DNA from: Thermoleophilaceae bacterium | GTDB taxonomy: Bacteria > Actinomycetota > Thermoleophilia > Solirubrobacterales > Thermoleophilaceae | Direction of reading: 5' to 3' | Assembly: GCA_013812485.1 (NCBI GenBank) | Contig: JACCTJ010000321.1 | Span: 1 to 15,815 of the forward strand | Length of the DNA stretch: 15,815 nt | In this document: positions 6,553 to 14,217 of the stretch, in pieces | How positions within the stretch are numbered: position 1 is the first letter of the stretch | How the letters are laid out: each line of letters opens with the position of its first letter | The notes under the pieces: generated by a model | Seen by the model: the letters and a program-made list of their open reading frames with translations, nothing else | The model's database searches: none | Told to the model about the DNA's origin: nothing | Position numbers and translations under genes: made by a program

Positions 6553-7683
6553 ATGACCCAGACGCTCGCCACCCAGAGCGACGCCGTCCACCTGGAGCGG
6601 ACGCTCGAGCTGGCCGCGCGCGGGCGCGGGCGAACGAGCCCGAACCCGCTCGTCGGGGCCGTCGTGGTAAAGCAGGGACGCCCGATCGGCGAGGGCTTCC
6701 ACAGCGAACCGGGCAGCCCCCATGCCGAGCTGGCCGCGCTCGCGGATTGCCTCGAGGACCCGGACGGCGCGACGCTCTACGTGTCGCTCGAGCCGTGCGC
6801 CCATCACGGTCGCACCCCACCGTGCGTGGACGCGATCCTCGCCGCCGGGATCCGCCGCGTGGTCGTGGCCTCGGACGATCCGAGCGCAAAGGCGAATGGC
6901 CGGGGCCCAGAGCTCCTGCGCGCCGAGGGCGTCGAGGTCGAGTGGGCCGACGCCGAGCCCGCTCACGCGGCACGGCTCCTCAACCAGCCCTTCCGCAAGC
7001 ACGCCCGCACGGGCCGCCCGCTCGTCCTGCTCAAGTCGGCGCTCACGCTCGACGGCAAGGTCGCGACGCCCGCCGGCGACTCGCGCTGGATCTCGAGCGA
7101 GGCGAGCCGCGCGCGGGTGCACGCAAGGCGCGCCGAGGTCGACGCCGTCGTGGTCGGGATCGGCACCGCCGTGGCCGACGACCCGCTGCTCACCGCGCGC
7201 CCCGAGAGTGGTGAGCCCGCCCGCCAGCCCCGGCGCGTGGTCTTCGACTCGCACGCCCGCCTGCCGCTCAACGGCGCGCTCGCGCGGAGCGCGGACAAGG
7301 CGCCGGTCCTAGTCCTCTGCTCGCCCGCCGCCCCGGCGCCGGCCCGCGAAGCTCTGGCCGCCGCGGGGGTCGAGGTGCTCCAGACCGAGGGCGCCGACGA
7401 GGCCGCGCGCGTGGGGGAGGCGCTGAGCGCGCTCGGCGCGCGCGGGATCCAGTCGCTGCTGCTCGAGGGCGGGCCGCGCCTCGCCGGCGCCTTTCTCGAC
7501 GCCGGCGAGATCGACGAGATGCTCGCCTTCGTGGCCCCCGTGCTCGCCGGCGGCGGCGAGGCCCGGAGCGTGCTCGAGGGCCGCGGTGTCGAGTCGATCG
7601 CCGACGCGCGGCGCGCGCTCGCCGTCGCGGTCGAGCGGATCGGCGACGACACCTGCATCTGCGCCCGCTTTCGGGAGTGGTGA
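6553..7683 (+). CDS. ribD: Bifunctional diaminohydroxyphosphoribosylaminopyrimidine deaminase / 5-amino-6-(5-phosphoribosylamino)uracil reductase RibD
   Basis: Catalyses the second and third steps from GTP to riboflavin: deamination of the pyrimidine ring, then NADPH-dependent reduction of the ribosyl side chain. The 376-residue length is usual for the fused enzyme. The N-terminal CDA-like deaminase (about 11-150) has the zinc site HAEL (H57, catalytic E59) and PC...C (C82, C91 in EPCAHHGRTPPC). The C-terminal DHFR-like reductase (about 155-376) begins with LVLLKSALTLDGKVA at 157-171 and has SRWISSE at 177-183, VGIGTAVADDPLLT at 201-214, and LLLEGGPRLAGAFL at 302-315. The usual NPxVxGxG segment after the deaminase is DPSAKANGRG here. 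ATG at 6553 is the first gene of the riboflavin operon and overlaps ribE by one base (TGATG). All catalytic residues are intact. Confidence 0.97.
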   Translation: MTQTLATQSDAVHLERTLELAARGRGRTSPNPLVGAVVVKQGRPIGEGFHSEPGSPHAELAALADCLEDPDGATLYVSLEPCAHHGRTPPCVDAILAAGIRRVVVASDDPSAKANGRGPELLRAEGVEVEWADAEPAHAARLLNQPFRKHARTGRPLVLLKSALTLDGKVATPAGDSRWISSEASRARVHARRAEVDAVVVGIGTAVADDPLLTARPESGEPARQPRRVVFDSHARLPLNGALARSADKAPVLVLCSPAAPAPAREALAAAGVEVLQTEGADEAARVGEALSALGARGIQSLLLEGGPRLAGAFLDAGEIDEMLAFVAPVLAGGGEARSVLEGRGVESIADARRALAVAVERIGDDTCICARFREW

Positions 7684-8285
7684 TGTTCACCGGGCTCGTA
7701 GCTGAGCGGGGCACCGTCCGCACCGCCGAGCGCGGGGAGGGTGGCCTCCGCCTCGAGGTGACGACGCCGCTGGCCGCGGAGCTCGCGACCGGCGACTCCG
7801 TAGCGGTCAACGGCGTGTGCCTCACGGCCGCCTGGGCCGAGGCCGGCGCGTTCTCCGCCTACGTCATGGCCGAGACCGTGCGCCGCTCCTCGCTCGGCGC
7901 GCTATCGGCTGGCGACGAGGTCAACCTCGAGCTGCCGCTGCGCGCCGGGGACCGGCTCGGAGGCCACGTCGTCCAAGGGCACGTCGACGGCGTGGGGGAG
8001 ATCGAGTCGGTCGAAGGGGAGGGCCCCGCGCGTGTCGTGCGCGTGTGCGCCGCCCCCGAGCTTCTGCGCTACGTCGTCGAGAAGGGCTCGATCGCCGTCG
8101 ACGGCGCATCGCTGACCGTGGCCTCCGTCGACGGCGACGGCTTCGCAGTGTCGCTGATCCCGGAGACCCTCGAGCGCACGACGCTCGGCGCGGCCGCGCC
8201 CGGCCGCCCGGTCAACCTCGAGGTCGACGTCCTGGCCAAGCACGTCGAGAAGCTGCTGATCCCGACCGCGGAGGTGCGCGCATGA
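7683..8285 (+). CDS. ribE: Riboflavin synthase alpha chain
   Basis: Final step of the pathway: dismutation of two 6,7-dimethyl-8-ribityllumazine molecules into riboflavin and the ribityl-aminouracil substrate that RibH reuses. The 200-residue protein shows the expected internal duplication of two lumazine-binding barrels. The first runs from MFTGLV at 1-6 through SVAVNGVCLTA; the second runs from GGHVVQGHVDGVG at about 96-108 through SIAVDGASLTV and SLIPETLERTTLG. It ends with an amphipathic helix (VLAKHVEKLL) for trimer contacts. The ATG at 7683 is chosen, not the GTG codons at 7677 or 7680, because MFTG is the invariant family start and because GGGAG at 7673-7677 forms a ribosome-binding site five bases upstream. 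It overlaps ribD by one base and ribBA by four (ATGA), so translation of the operon is coupled. Confidence 0.97.
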   Translation: MFTGLVAERGTVRTAERGEGGLRLEVTTPLAAELATGDSVAVNGVCLTAAWAEAGAFSAYVMAETVRRSSLGALSAGDEVNLELPLRAGDRLGGHVVQGHVDGVGEIESVEGEGPARVVRVCAAPELLRYVVEKGSIAVDGASLTVASVDGDGFAVSLIPETLERTTLGAAAPGRPVNLEVDVLAKHVEKLLIPTAEVRA

Positions 8286-9619
8286 GTCCCTCGCCCGACT
8301 CGCCGTTCTCGACCGTCGAGGAGGCGATCGCCGACATCCGGGACGGCCGCATGGTCGTGGTCTGCGACGCCGAGGAGCGCGAGAACGAGGGCGACCTCGT
8401 GGTGGCGGCCCGCTTCGCCACGCCCGAGGCGGTCAACTTCATGGCCAAGGAGGCGCGCGGGCTGGTCTGCCTCGCCCTCACCCCGGAGCGCTGCGACGAG
8501 CTCGGGCTCGACCTCATGACCGCGAAGAACGAGTCCTCGCTCGGCACCGCTTTCACCGTCTCGATCGAGGCGCGCGACGGCGTGACCACGGGCATCTCCG
8601 CGCACGACCGCGCGCGCACGATCCGAGTCGCGATCGACCCGCGCTCGGGTGCCGACGACCTGCGCCAGCCCGGGCACGTCTTCCCGCTCAAGGCCAAGGC
8701 CGGCGGCGTGCTCGAGCGCACCGGGCATACCGAGGCCGGCACCGACCTCGCCCAGCTGGCCGGCCTCGAGCCGGCCGCGGCGATCTGCGAGATCCTCAAC
8801 GACGACGGCACGATGGCCCGGGTGCCGGACCTCGCCGGCTACGTCGAGCGACACGAGCTGAAGATGATCACCGTAGCCGACCTGATCGAGTACCGCCGCG
8901 CCCGCGAGACGGCCCTTGTGGAGCGCGTGGTCGAGGCCCGCCTGCCCACCGACTTCGGTGAGTTCGGGGTCGTCGGCTACCGCTCGCTCGTCGACGAGAA
9001 GCACCACGTGGCCATGGTCAAGGGTGAGGTCGCAGGGCAGGACGACGTGCTCGTGCGCGTGCACTCCGAGTGCCTGACCGGCGACGTGTTCCACTCGAAG
9101 CGCTGCGACTGCGGCCAGCAGCTCGAGGACGCGCTGGGCAGGATCGAGGACGAGGGCCGCGGGGTGCTGCTCTACCTCGCTCAGGAGGGCCGCGGCATCG
9201 GTCTGCTCAAGAAGCTCGAGGCCTACCGCCTCCAGGAGCAGGGCCTCGACACCGTCGACGCCAACCTCGAGCTCGGCCTGCCCGCCGATCTGCGCGACTA
9301 CGGCATCGGCGCGCAGATCCTCGTCGACCTCGGCCTGACCTCGATCCGCCTGCTCACGAACAACCCGAAGAAGATCGTCGGGCTCGAGAGCTACGGGCTA
9401 AGCGTCACCGATCAGCTCCCGATCGCGCATCCCGCCAACGAGCACAACCGCGCTTACCTGCGCACCAAGCGCGACCGCCTCGGCCACCGGCTGCATCACC
9501 AGGCGCTCGCGCTCGACGAGGAGCTGATCCACTCCGAGCGGGTGGAGGACCGCCGGCGCGAGCGCGAGGACGCGGCGGAGGCCTCCGAGCCCGCCGCCGA
9601 GGAGCGCGGCGGTGACTGA
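8282..9619 (+). CDS. ribBA: Bifunctional 3,4-dihydroxy-2-butanone 4-phosphate synthase / GTP cyclohydrolase II
   Basis: Makes both precursors of the lumazine ring: dihydroxybutanone phosphate from ribulose 5-phosphate, and the diaminopyrimidine from GTP. The 445-residue protein has the synthase domain at about 10-210: acidic metal-binding loop DAEERENEGDL at 29-39, TGISAHDRARTI at 103-114, RQPGHVFPL at 128-136 and ERTGHTEA at 145-152. The cyclohydrolase II domain covers about 214-385: VHSECLTGDV, the zinc ligands C264, C275 and C277, QEGRGIGLLKK at 301-311, YGIGAQIL at 340-347 and LLTNNPKK at 357-364. Both active sites are complete. The C-terminal tail after about residue 388 is basic then Glu/Ala-rich and longer than in most homologues. 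ATG at 8282 overlaps the ribE stop (ATGA); the frame is open upstream into ribE but that stretch is not homologous. Confidence 0.97.
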   Translation: MSPSPDSPFSTVEEAIADIRDGRMVVVCDAEERENEGDLVVAARFATPEAVNFMAKEARGLVCLALTPERCDELGLDLMTAKNESSLGTAFTVSIEARDGVTTGISAHDRARTIRVAIDPRSGADDLRQPGHVFPLKAKAGGVLERTGHTEAGTDLAQLAGLEPAAAICEILNDDGTMARVPDLAGYVERHELKMITVADLIEYRRARETALVERVVEARLPTDFGEFGVVGYRSLVDEKHHVAMVKGEVAGQDDVLVRVHSECLTGDVFHSKRCDCGQQLEDALGRIEDEGRGVLLYLAQEGRGIGLLKKLEAYRLQEQGLDTVDANLELGLPADLRDYGIGAQILVDLGLTSIRLLTNNPKKIVGLESYGLSVTDQLPIAHPANEHNRAYLRTKRDRLGHRLHHQALALDEELIHSERVEDRRREREDAAEASEPAAEERGGD

Positions 9620-10064
9620 GACTGACGGCGCCGGCGGGGAGCGCTACGCGATCGTGGTCGCGCGCTTCTACGCCGAGATCGCCGACCGGCTCGTGGCCGG
9701 GGCGAGAGAGGCCTTCGAGGCCCGCGGGGCGAACGTCGACGTGCACGAGGTGCCCGGCGCCTTCGAGCTGCCGCTCGGCGCCCGCCTGTGCGCCGACTCG
9801 AGCCGCTACGCCGGCGTGGCCTGCCTCGGCTGCGTCGTCCGCGGCGAGACCGACCACTACGACTTCGTCTGCGCCGAGGCGGCGCGCGGGATCGCCGAGG
9901 TCGGGCTCGACACGCGCGTGCCGTGCGCCTTTGGGGTCCTGACCGTCGAGAGCCGCGAGCAGGCGCTCGAGCGCTCGGGCGGCGGCAAGCGCCACGGCGG
10001 GCGGGAAGCCGCGGAGGCGGTGCTGCGGATGGTCGAGCTGCGAGGGACGCTCGCCGCCGGGTAG
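9612..10064 (+). CDS. ribH: 6,7-dimethyl-8-ribityllumazine synthase
   Basis: Condenses ribityl-aminouracil with dihydroxybutanone phosphate to give lumazine, the substrate of RibE. The 150-residue length is normal. Family signatures: PGAFELP at 48-54, GCVVRGETDHYDFVCAEAARG at 73-93 with H82 as the expected general acid, CAFGVLT at 105-111, and EQALERSG with the phosphate-binding Arg at R121. Two usual features differ: the substrate-loop motif normally written SRFN is ARFY at 17-20, and the normal NKG near the C-terminus is replaced by KRHGG at 126-130. GTG at 9612 overlaps the end of ribBA by eight bases, placing it last in the riboflavin operon. No terminator-like hairpin is clear in the 47 bases before rpmB. 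Confidence 0.95.
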   Translation: MTETDGAGGERYAIVVARFYAEIADRLVAGAREAFEARGANVDVHEVPGAFELPLGARLCADSSRYAGVACLGCVVRGETDHYDFVCAEAARGIAEVGLDTRVPCAFGVLTVESREQALERSGGGKRHGGREAAEAVLRMVELRGTLAAG

Positions 10065-10098
10065 GGCCTCGACGCCGGGATCGGCACCGCCTCACTGC

Positions 10099-10104
10099 TA
10101 GCGT
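10099..10104 (+). promoter_or_regulatory. -10 box (TAGCGT) of rpmB, leaderless start
   Basis: TAGCGT ends seven bases before the GTG start codon of rpmB at 10112, so transcription would start at or within a base of the start codon. No ribosome-binding site precedes the GTG, which agrees with a leaderless mRNA. No -35 hexamer is obvious. Confidence 0.45.
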
Positions 10105-10111
10105 GCCCGCC

Positions 10112-10303
10112 GTGCCAAAGGTCTGTTACGTGTGCTCCAAGGGCCCTGCGTTCGGGCACAACCGCAGCCACTCCATGGTGGCGACCAAGCGGCGCTTCAA
10201 CCCGAACCTCCAGAAGGTCCGCATCCAGGTCGCAGGGTCTCCGCGGCGGGAGTACGTGTGCACGCGCTGCCTCAAGGCCGGCAAGGTCCTCAAGGCCGCC
10301 TGA
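10112..10303 (+). CDS. rpmB: 50S ribosomal protein L28, zinc-binding (C+) form
   Basis: A 63-residue ribosomal protein whose sequence follows the family almost throughout (SHSMVATKRRFNPNLQKVR at 19-37). The cysteine pairs C5/C8 and C50/C53 make it the zinc-containing C+ form; actinobacteria often also carry a zinc-free paralogue that is induced under zinc starvation, which cannot be checked here. The GTG start at 10112 gives the canonical MPKVCYVC opening. Position directly before a DAK2-domain gene and recG matches a gene order shared by many Gram-positive bacteria, including B. subtilis. Confidence 0.97.
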   Translation: MPKVCYVCSKGPAFGHNRSHSMVATKRRFNPNLQKVRIQVAGSPRREYVCTRCLKAGKVLKAA

Positions 10304-10311
10304 TCCGTCGA

Positions 10312-10345
10312 GCGCCCGGGCGCAACGGCGCCGCTGCCGTAGTGT
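10312..10345 (+). promoter_or_regulatory. rpmB-DAK2 intergenic: palindrome, small stem-loop and -10 box (TAGTGT)
   Basis: The 53-base gap holds a perfect 12-bp palindrome GCGCCCGGGCGC (10312-10323), a stem-loop of five pairs (ACGGC 10325-10329 with GCCGT 10336-10340) and TAGTGT at 10340-10345, a -10 candidate eleven bases before the ATG at 10357. GGAG at 10347-10350 can serve as ribosome-binding site. Neither hairpin is followed by a T-run, so termination of rpmB here is only possible, not shown. Confidence 0.35.
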
Positions 10346-10356
10346 AGGAGCTCTAG

Positions 10357-12009
10357 ATGCCCGATCCGAGCCTCCTCCGCTTCCGCCGAGCCGTCGCCGC
10401 CGCCTGGGCCGAGCTCGAGTCGCGCCGCCAGGAGGTCAACGACCTCAACGTCTTCCCGGTCGCCGACGGCGACACGGGCGACAACATGTCGATGACCCTG
10501 CGCGCCGTCCTCGACGAGCTCGACGCCATGGAGGACGCCTCTGTGGACGAGCTCGGCCGCGAGGCGATCGTCGCCGCGGTGGCGCGGGCCGCCCTGCTCG
10601 GGGCCCGCGGCAACAGCGGGATCATCCTCTCCCAGATCGTCCGTGGCGCGGCCGAGGAGCTGGCCTCACGCCCGGGCGAGCTGGTCGACCCGACGCTCGT
10701 CTCCGCGGCGCTGGCCCGCGCCGCCGACGCGGCCTACGCCTCGGTCCGCGATCCGGCCGAGGGGACGATGCTCTCCGCGGTCGCGGCGATGGCGCACCGG
10801 GTGGCGCGCGAGCTCGCCCACATGGACACCACGCGCCTGAATGCGGACGCCAGCGAGGCCGATCAGGACCAGCTCCTTGCCGACGTGCTGGAGCATGCTC
10901 TCAGCGCTGGCACCGACGCGGTCGAGCGCGGCCCGGAGCAGCTGGCGGCCCTGCGCGAGGCCGGCGTGGTCGACGCGGGCGCCTACGGGCTGACGGTCAT
11001 CATCGCCGGCGTCGTGGCGGCCCTGCGGGGCGAGGACCGTCCCGACCTCGAGCACCACGCCGCGCCCGCCGCCTCCCTGCACCTGCCGCAGCACGCTTCG
11101 AGCGAGTACCGCTTCTGCACCAACTTCGTGGTCTCCGGCGAGGGACTCGAGCCTCGTCCCTTCGTACCGTCGCTCGAACAGGTCGGCGATTGCGTGCTGG
11201 TGGTCGGGGACGAGCGCACCCTGCGAGTGCACGTGCACACCGACGACCCCGCCGCGGCGGCGGAGGTCTTCTCAGACATAGGCGAGGTCTCGCGCTTCGA
11301 CGTCGCCGACATGCGGGAGCAGGTGGCCGACCGCGGCGCCCGGCTCGGTGGCCGCTCGGGCAATGGGGCGCCCGCCGCCACGCGCTGCGGGGCGGTGACG
11401 GTGGCGAGCGGTCGGGGCCTGACCCGGCTCTTCGAGGGGTTGGGGGCGCTCGTGGTCGACGGCGGAGCGAGCATGAACCCCTCCACCTACGAGCTCCTCG
11501 CCAAGATCCACTCGGTGGCTGCCGACGAGGTGATCGTGCTGCCCAACAGCCCCAACGTGACCCTGGCCGCCGAGCGCGCGGCCGAGCTCTCGGAGCGGCC
11601 GGTCGAGGTCGTGCCCACCCGGTGTCCGCAGGAGGGCCTCTCGCTGCTCGTCGGCCTCGACCCCGGCCGTCCGGCCGCCGACAACGCCGCCGCGCTGCGG
11701 ACGGCCGCGGGGCGCCTGCGCACCGGCGGCGTCGCGCGGTCGGCCCGCGACGACGCCCACGGGCGCTTTCGCGCGGGCGACGCGGTCGGCTACGTGGAGG
11801 AGGAGCTCGTGGCCTTCGGTGACCCGGCCGAGACGCTCGCCGGGGTGGCCGAGCGCATCGCCGACGGTTCCGAGCTGCTCACGTGCATCGCCGGCGAGGG
11901 CGCGCCAGCCAATCGTGCCACCGTCGAGGCCGTGCTGTCGAACGGAGCCGAGCTCGAGTATCACGAGGGCGGACAGCCGGCCTGGTGGTGGCTGCTGAGC
12001 GCGGAGTAG
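10357..12009 (+). CDS. DAK2-domain protein, FakA/YloV-like (fatty acid kinase catalytic subunit family)
   Basis: A 550-residue protein. The N-terminal DAK2 (DhaL-like) nucleotide-binding domain covers about 1-225: NVFPVADGDTGDNM at 31-44 carries the Mg-ATP aspartates D37, D39 and D42, GARGNSGIILSQ at 82-93 is the phosphate loop, and VVDAGAYGL at 204-212 closes the domain. A middle domain begins with EYRFCTNFVV at 250-259 and includes HVHTDDP at 292-298. The C-terminal domain (about 345-550) has DGGASMNPST at 368-377 and VIVLPNSPNVTLAAERA at 392-408, as in FakA. In Firmicutes FakA phosphorylates fatty acids held by the DegV-like FakB; no FakB gene is in the window, so that role is by family only. 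ATG at 10357 has GGAG six bases upstream. Gene order rpmB-DAK2-recG is conserved. Confidence 0.93.
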   Translation: MPDPSLLRFRRAVAAAWAELESRRQEVNDLNVFPVADGDTGDNMSMTLRAVLDELDAMEDASVDELGREAIVAAVARAALLGARGNSGIILSQIVRGAAEELASRPGELVDPTLVSAALARAADAAYASVRDPAEGTMLSAVAAMAHRVARELAHMDTTRLNADASEADQDQLLADVLEHALSAGTDAVERGPEQLAALREAGVVDAGAYGLTVIIAGVVAALRGEDRPDLEHHAAPAASLHLPQHASSEYRFCTNFVVSGEGLEPRPFVPSLEQVGDCVLVVGDERTLRVHVHTDDPAAAAEVFSDIGEVSRFDVADMREQVADRGARLGGRSGNGAPAATRCGAVTVASGRGLTRLFEGLGALVVDGGASMNPSTYELLAKIHSVAADEVIVLPNSPNVTLAAERAAELSERPVEVVPTRCPQEGLSLLVGLDPGRPAADNAAALRTAAGRLRTGGVARSARDDAHGRFRAGDAVGYVEEELVAFGDPAETLAGVAERIADGSELLTCIAGEGAPANRATVEAVLSNGAELEYHEGGQPAWWWLLSAE

Positions 12010-12027
12010 TGCGTCCGGACGAGCCCG

Positions 12028-12033
12028 TATAGA
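12028..12033 (+). promoter_or_regulatory. Possible -10 box (TATAGA) in front of recG
   Basis: TATAGA lies in the short gap after the DAK2 gene and is one of few A/T-rich hexamers in the region. Its end is six bases before ATC at 12040, the same distance that separates TAGGTT from the ATG at 15427. If used, transcription would start on the A of that ATC. Confidence 0.35.
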
Positions 12034-12039
12034 GCGCCG

Positions 12040-14211
12040 ATCACGCTGCGCTTCGCCGACACCTCCGAGCTGACCCGGTCCGAGGCGCTCGCCGCCCCGC
12101 TGCGCTCGCTGCCACGACCGAGTTGCCTCGAGGCGCCGCTCGGCCTCAAGGGCCGCTCGGCCGAGGCGGCGGCCACGCTCGGGCTCGAGACCGTCGGCGA
12201 CCTGCTCGAGCACCTGCCCGACCGCCACCTCGACCGCCGGGAGGGGCGCGAGCTCGCCTCGCTGTCGCCGGGGGAGGAGGCGACGGTCGGCGTGGTCGTC
12301 AAGGAGATCGCCAGCCGGCCGATGCGCCGGCGGCGCGGCGTCCGCGTCGAGGCGCGCGTGGCCGACGACAGCGGCCCCGCGCTCGCCATCTGGTTCAACC
12401 AGCCGTGGGTGGCGCGCCAGCTCGCCCCTGGTGCAAACGTCCTGCTACGCGGGGCCCTCAAGCGGCGCCACGAGTTCCACGTGCGCGAGTGGGAGCCCTT
12501 CGAAGGCGCCGAGGCCCCGGTCCATACCCGGGGCCTCGTGGCCATGTACCCGGCCGCGCAGGGGATCACCAAGCGGCTCCTGCGCGAGCTCGCCCAGCGC
12601 GCGCGGGACGCCGTGCGCGAGGTGCCCGACCCTCTGCCCGCCTCCCTGCGGGTGGCCGAGCGGCTGCCCGACCGCCCCGCGGCGCTCGCCGCCGCGCACT
12701 TCCCCGAGGCCGACGCCGAGTTTGAGGCGGCGCGGCGCCGGCTCGCCTTCGAGGAGCTCCTGCTGCTCGAGCTCGCGCTCGGCCGGCGGCGGCGGGCTCG
12801 CCAGGCGGCTCGGCGCGGCACGCCGCTCGGGCTGGGCGGCGAGCTCGTCGATCCGTGGCGCGCGAGCCTGCCCTTCGAGCTCACGCGCGAGCAAGGCCGG
12901 GCCGTCGAGGAGGTCGACCGCGATCTTGCGGCCGAGCACGCCATGCAGAGGCTGCTCATGGGCGAGGTCGGTTCGGGCAAGACCGTCGTCGCCCTGCACG
13001 CGATGCTGCGGGCGATCGAGAGCGGCCGACAGGCCGCGCTAATGGCGCCGACCGAGACGCTCGCCGAGCAGCATCTGGCCACGCTCGACCGGCTGCTCGG
13101 AGGCCTCGTGCCGCTCGCGCTGCTCACCGGCTCCACCCCGGCGAGCCGCCGGCGCGAGCTGCTCGGCCGTCTCGAGACCGGCGAGCTCGGGCTGCTCGTG
13201 GGCACACACGCCCTGATCGAGGCGCCGGTGCGCTTCCGCGACCTCGCGCTGACCGTGGTCGACGAGGAGCACCGCTTCGGCGTGCGCCAGCGCGAGGCGC
13301 TCGTGGCCAAGGCGCCGGACGGCCGCACCCCGCACCTGCTTCACCTCACGGCGACCCCGATCCCGCGCACGCTCGAGCTCACGAGCTACGGCGACCTCGA
13401 GACCACGGCCCTGCGCGAGCTGCCCTCGGGCCGCCGTTCGGTCGAGACCCACGTCGTCTCCGGCGAGCGCGCGCGCGCTCGGGCCTACGAGCGCATCCGC
13501 GAGGAGATCGCGCGCGGGCGGCAGTGCTTCGTGGTCTGCCCGCTGGTCGAGGTCTCGGAGGCGCTCCAGGCCCGTGCGGCGACGGTCGAGGCCGAGCGTC
13601 TGCGCGAGACCGAGTTCCGCGACCACCGCGTCGCGCTCGTGCACGGGCAGCTTCCCTCTCGCGACAAGGCGGCGGCCATGCGCGAGTTCGCCACCGGCTC
13701 GGCGGACGTGCTCGTGGCCACGAGCGTGGTCGAGGTCGGCATCGACGTCCCCAACGCCACGGTTATGCTGATCGAGGAGGCCGAGCGCTACGGCCTCTCC
13801 CAGCTCCATCAGCTTCGCGGGCGAGTCGGGCGTGGGGCGCACGGCGGGCTCTGCGTCCTCTTCGGCGACGCGAAGCTGCCTCGCCTCGCCGCCATCGCCA
13901 CGGAGTCCGACGGCTTTCGCCTCGCCGAGATCGACCTCGAGCTGCGCGGCGCCGGGGAGGTGCTCGGAACGCGCCAGCACGGGCTGCCGCGGCTCAAGTT
14001 CGCGACGCTGCCCGAGGACGAGGAGCTGCTCGTGCTCGGCCGGGCGTGGGCCGAGCGGTTGCTCGAGGGCGACCCGGAGCTCGAGGCGCCCGAGCACGTG
14101 CTCCTCCAGGATGCGGTCGACTCTCGCTTCGGGGACCGATCCGCCGGAGCTCAGGACGAGGCCCTCAGCGAGCGGTCGCCGGTCGCCCGCTCGGGCCGGC
14201 CGCCCGCCTGA
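12040..14211 (+). CDS. recG: ATP-dependent DNA helicase RecG (start codon uncertain)
   Basis: Remodels stalled replication forks and branched DNA. From 12040 the protein has 723 residues, normal for RecG. The N-terminal wedge region includes LGLETVGDLLEHLPDRHLDR, coded at 12178-12237, and the OB fold has WFNQPW from residue 118. The helicase core has Walker A GSGKT with K314, DEEH from 408 (most RecG have DEQH), TATPIPRT from 437, and RGRVGRG near 593. The TRG region RGAGEVLGTRQHG is near 636-648. Between the DAK2 stop at 12009 and the GTG at 12292 the frame is open but has no ATG, GTG or TTG; starting at 12292 would give 639 residues and delete the first half of the wedge. Coding-like codon use begins at about 12034, so the true start is probably ATC 12040 or a nearby CTG, unless there is a sequence error. 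Confidence 0.93.
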   Translation: MTLRFADTSELTRSEALAAPLRSLPRPSCLEAPLGLKGRSAEAAATLGLETVGDLLEHLPDRHLDRREGRELASLSPGEEATVGVVVKEIASRPMRRRRGVRVEARVADDSGPALAIWFNQPWVARQLAPGANVLLRGALKRRHEFHVREWEPFEGAEAPVHTRGLVAMYPAAQGITKRLLRELAQRARDAVREVPDPLPASLRVAERLPDRPAALAAAHFPEADAEFEAARRRLAFEELLLLELALGRRRRARQAARRGTPLGLGGELVDPWRASLPFELTREQGRAVEEVDRDLAAEHAMQRLLMGEVGSGKTVVALHAMLRAIESGRQAALMAPTETLAEQHLATLDRLLGGLVPLALLTGSTPASRRRELLGRLETGELGLLVGTHALIEAPVRFRDLALTVVDEEHRFGVRQREALVAKAPDGRTPHLLHLTATPIPRTLELTSYGDLETTALRELPSGRRSVETHVVSGERARARAYERIREEIARGRQCFVVCPLVEVSEALQARAATVEAERLRETEFRDHRVALVHGQLPSRDKAAAMREFATGSADVLVATSVVEVGIDVPNATVMLIEEAERYGLSQLHQLRGRVGRGAHGGLCVLFGDAKLPRLAAIATESDGFRLAEIDLELRGAGEVLGTRQHGLPRLKFATLPEDEELLVLGRAWAERLLEGDPELEAPEHVLLQDAVDSRFGDRSAGAQDEALSERSPVARSGRPPA

Positions 14212-14217
14212 ACAAGC

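Noticed and set aside
5378..6556. A 392-codon open frame antisense to the glycosyltransferase, reaching into ribD
   Set aside because: It mirrors the GT2 gene, is full of His/Asp/Arg/Gly/Val runs, and crosses the divergent promoter region. It has no homology signal.
7817..8281. Upstream extension of the ribBA frame by 155 codons
   Set aside because: This stretch lies inside ribE in another frame and is Arg-rich without motifs; the ATG at 8282 overlapping the ribE stop gives the normal RibBA N-terminus.
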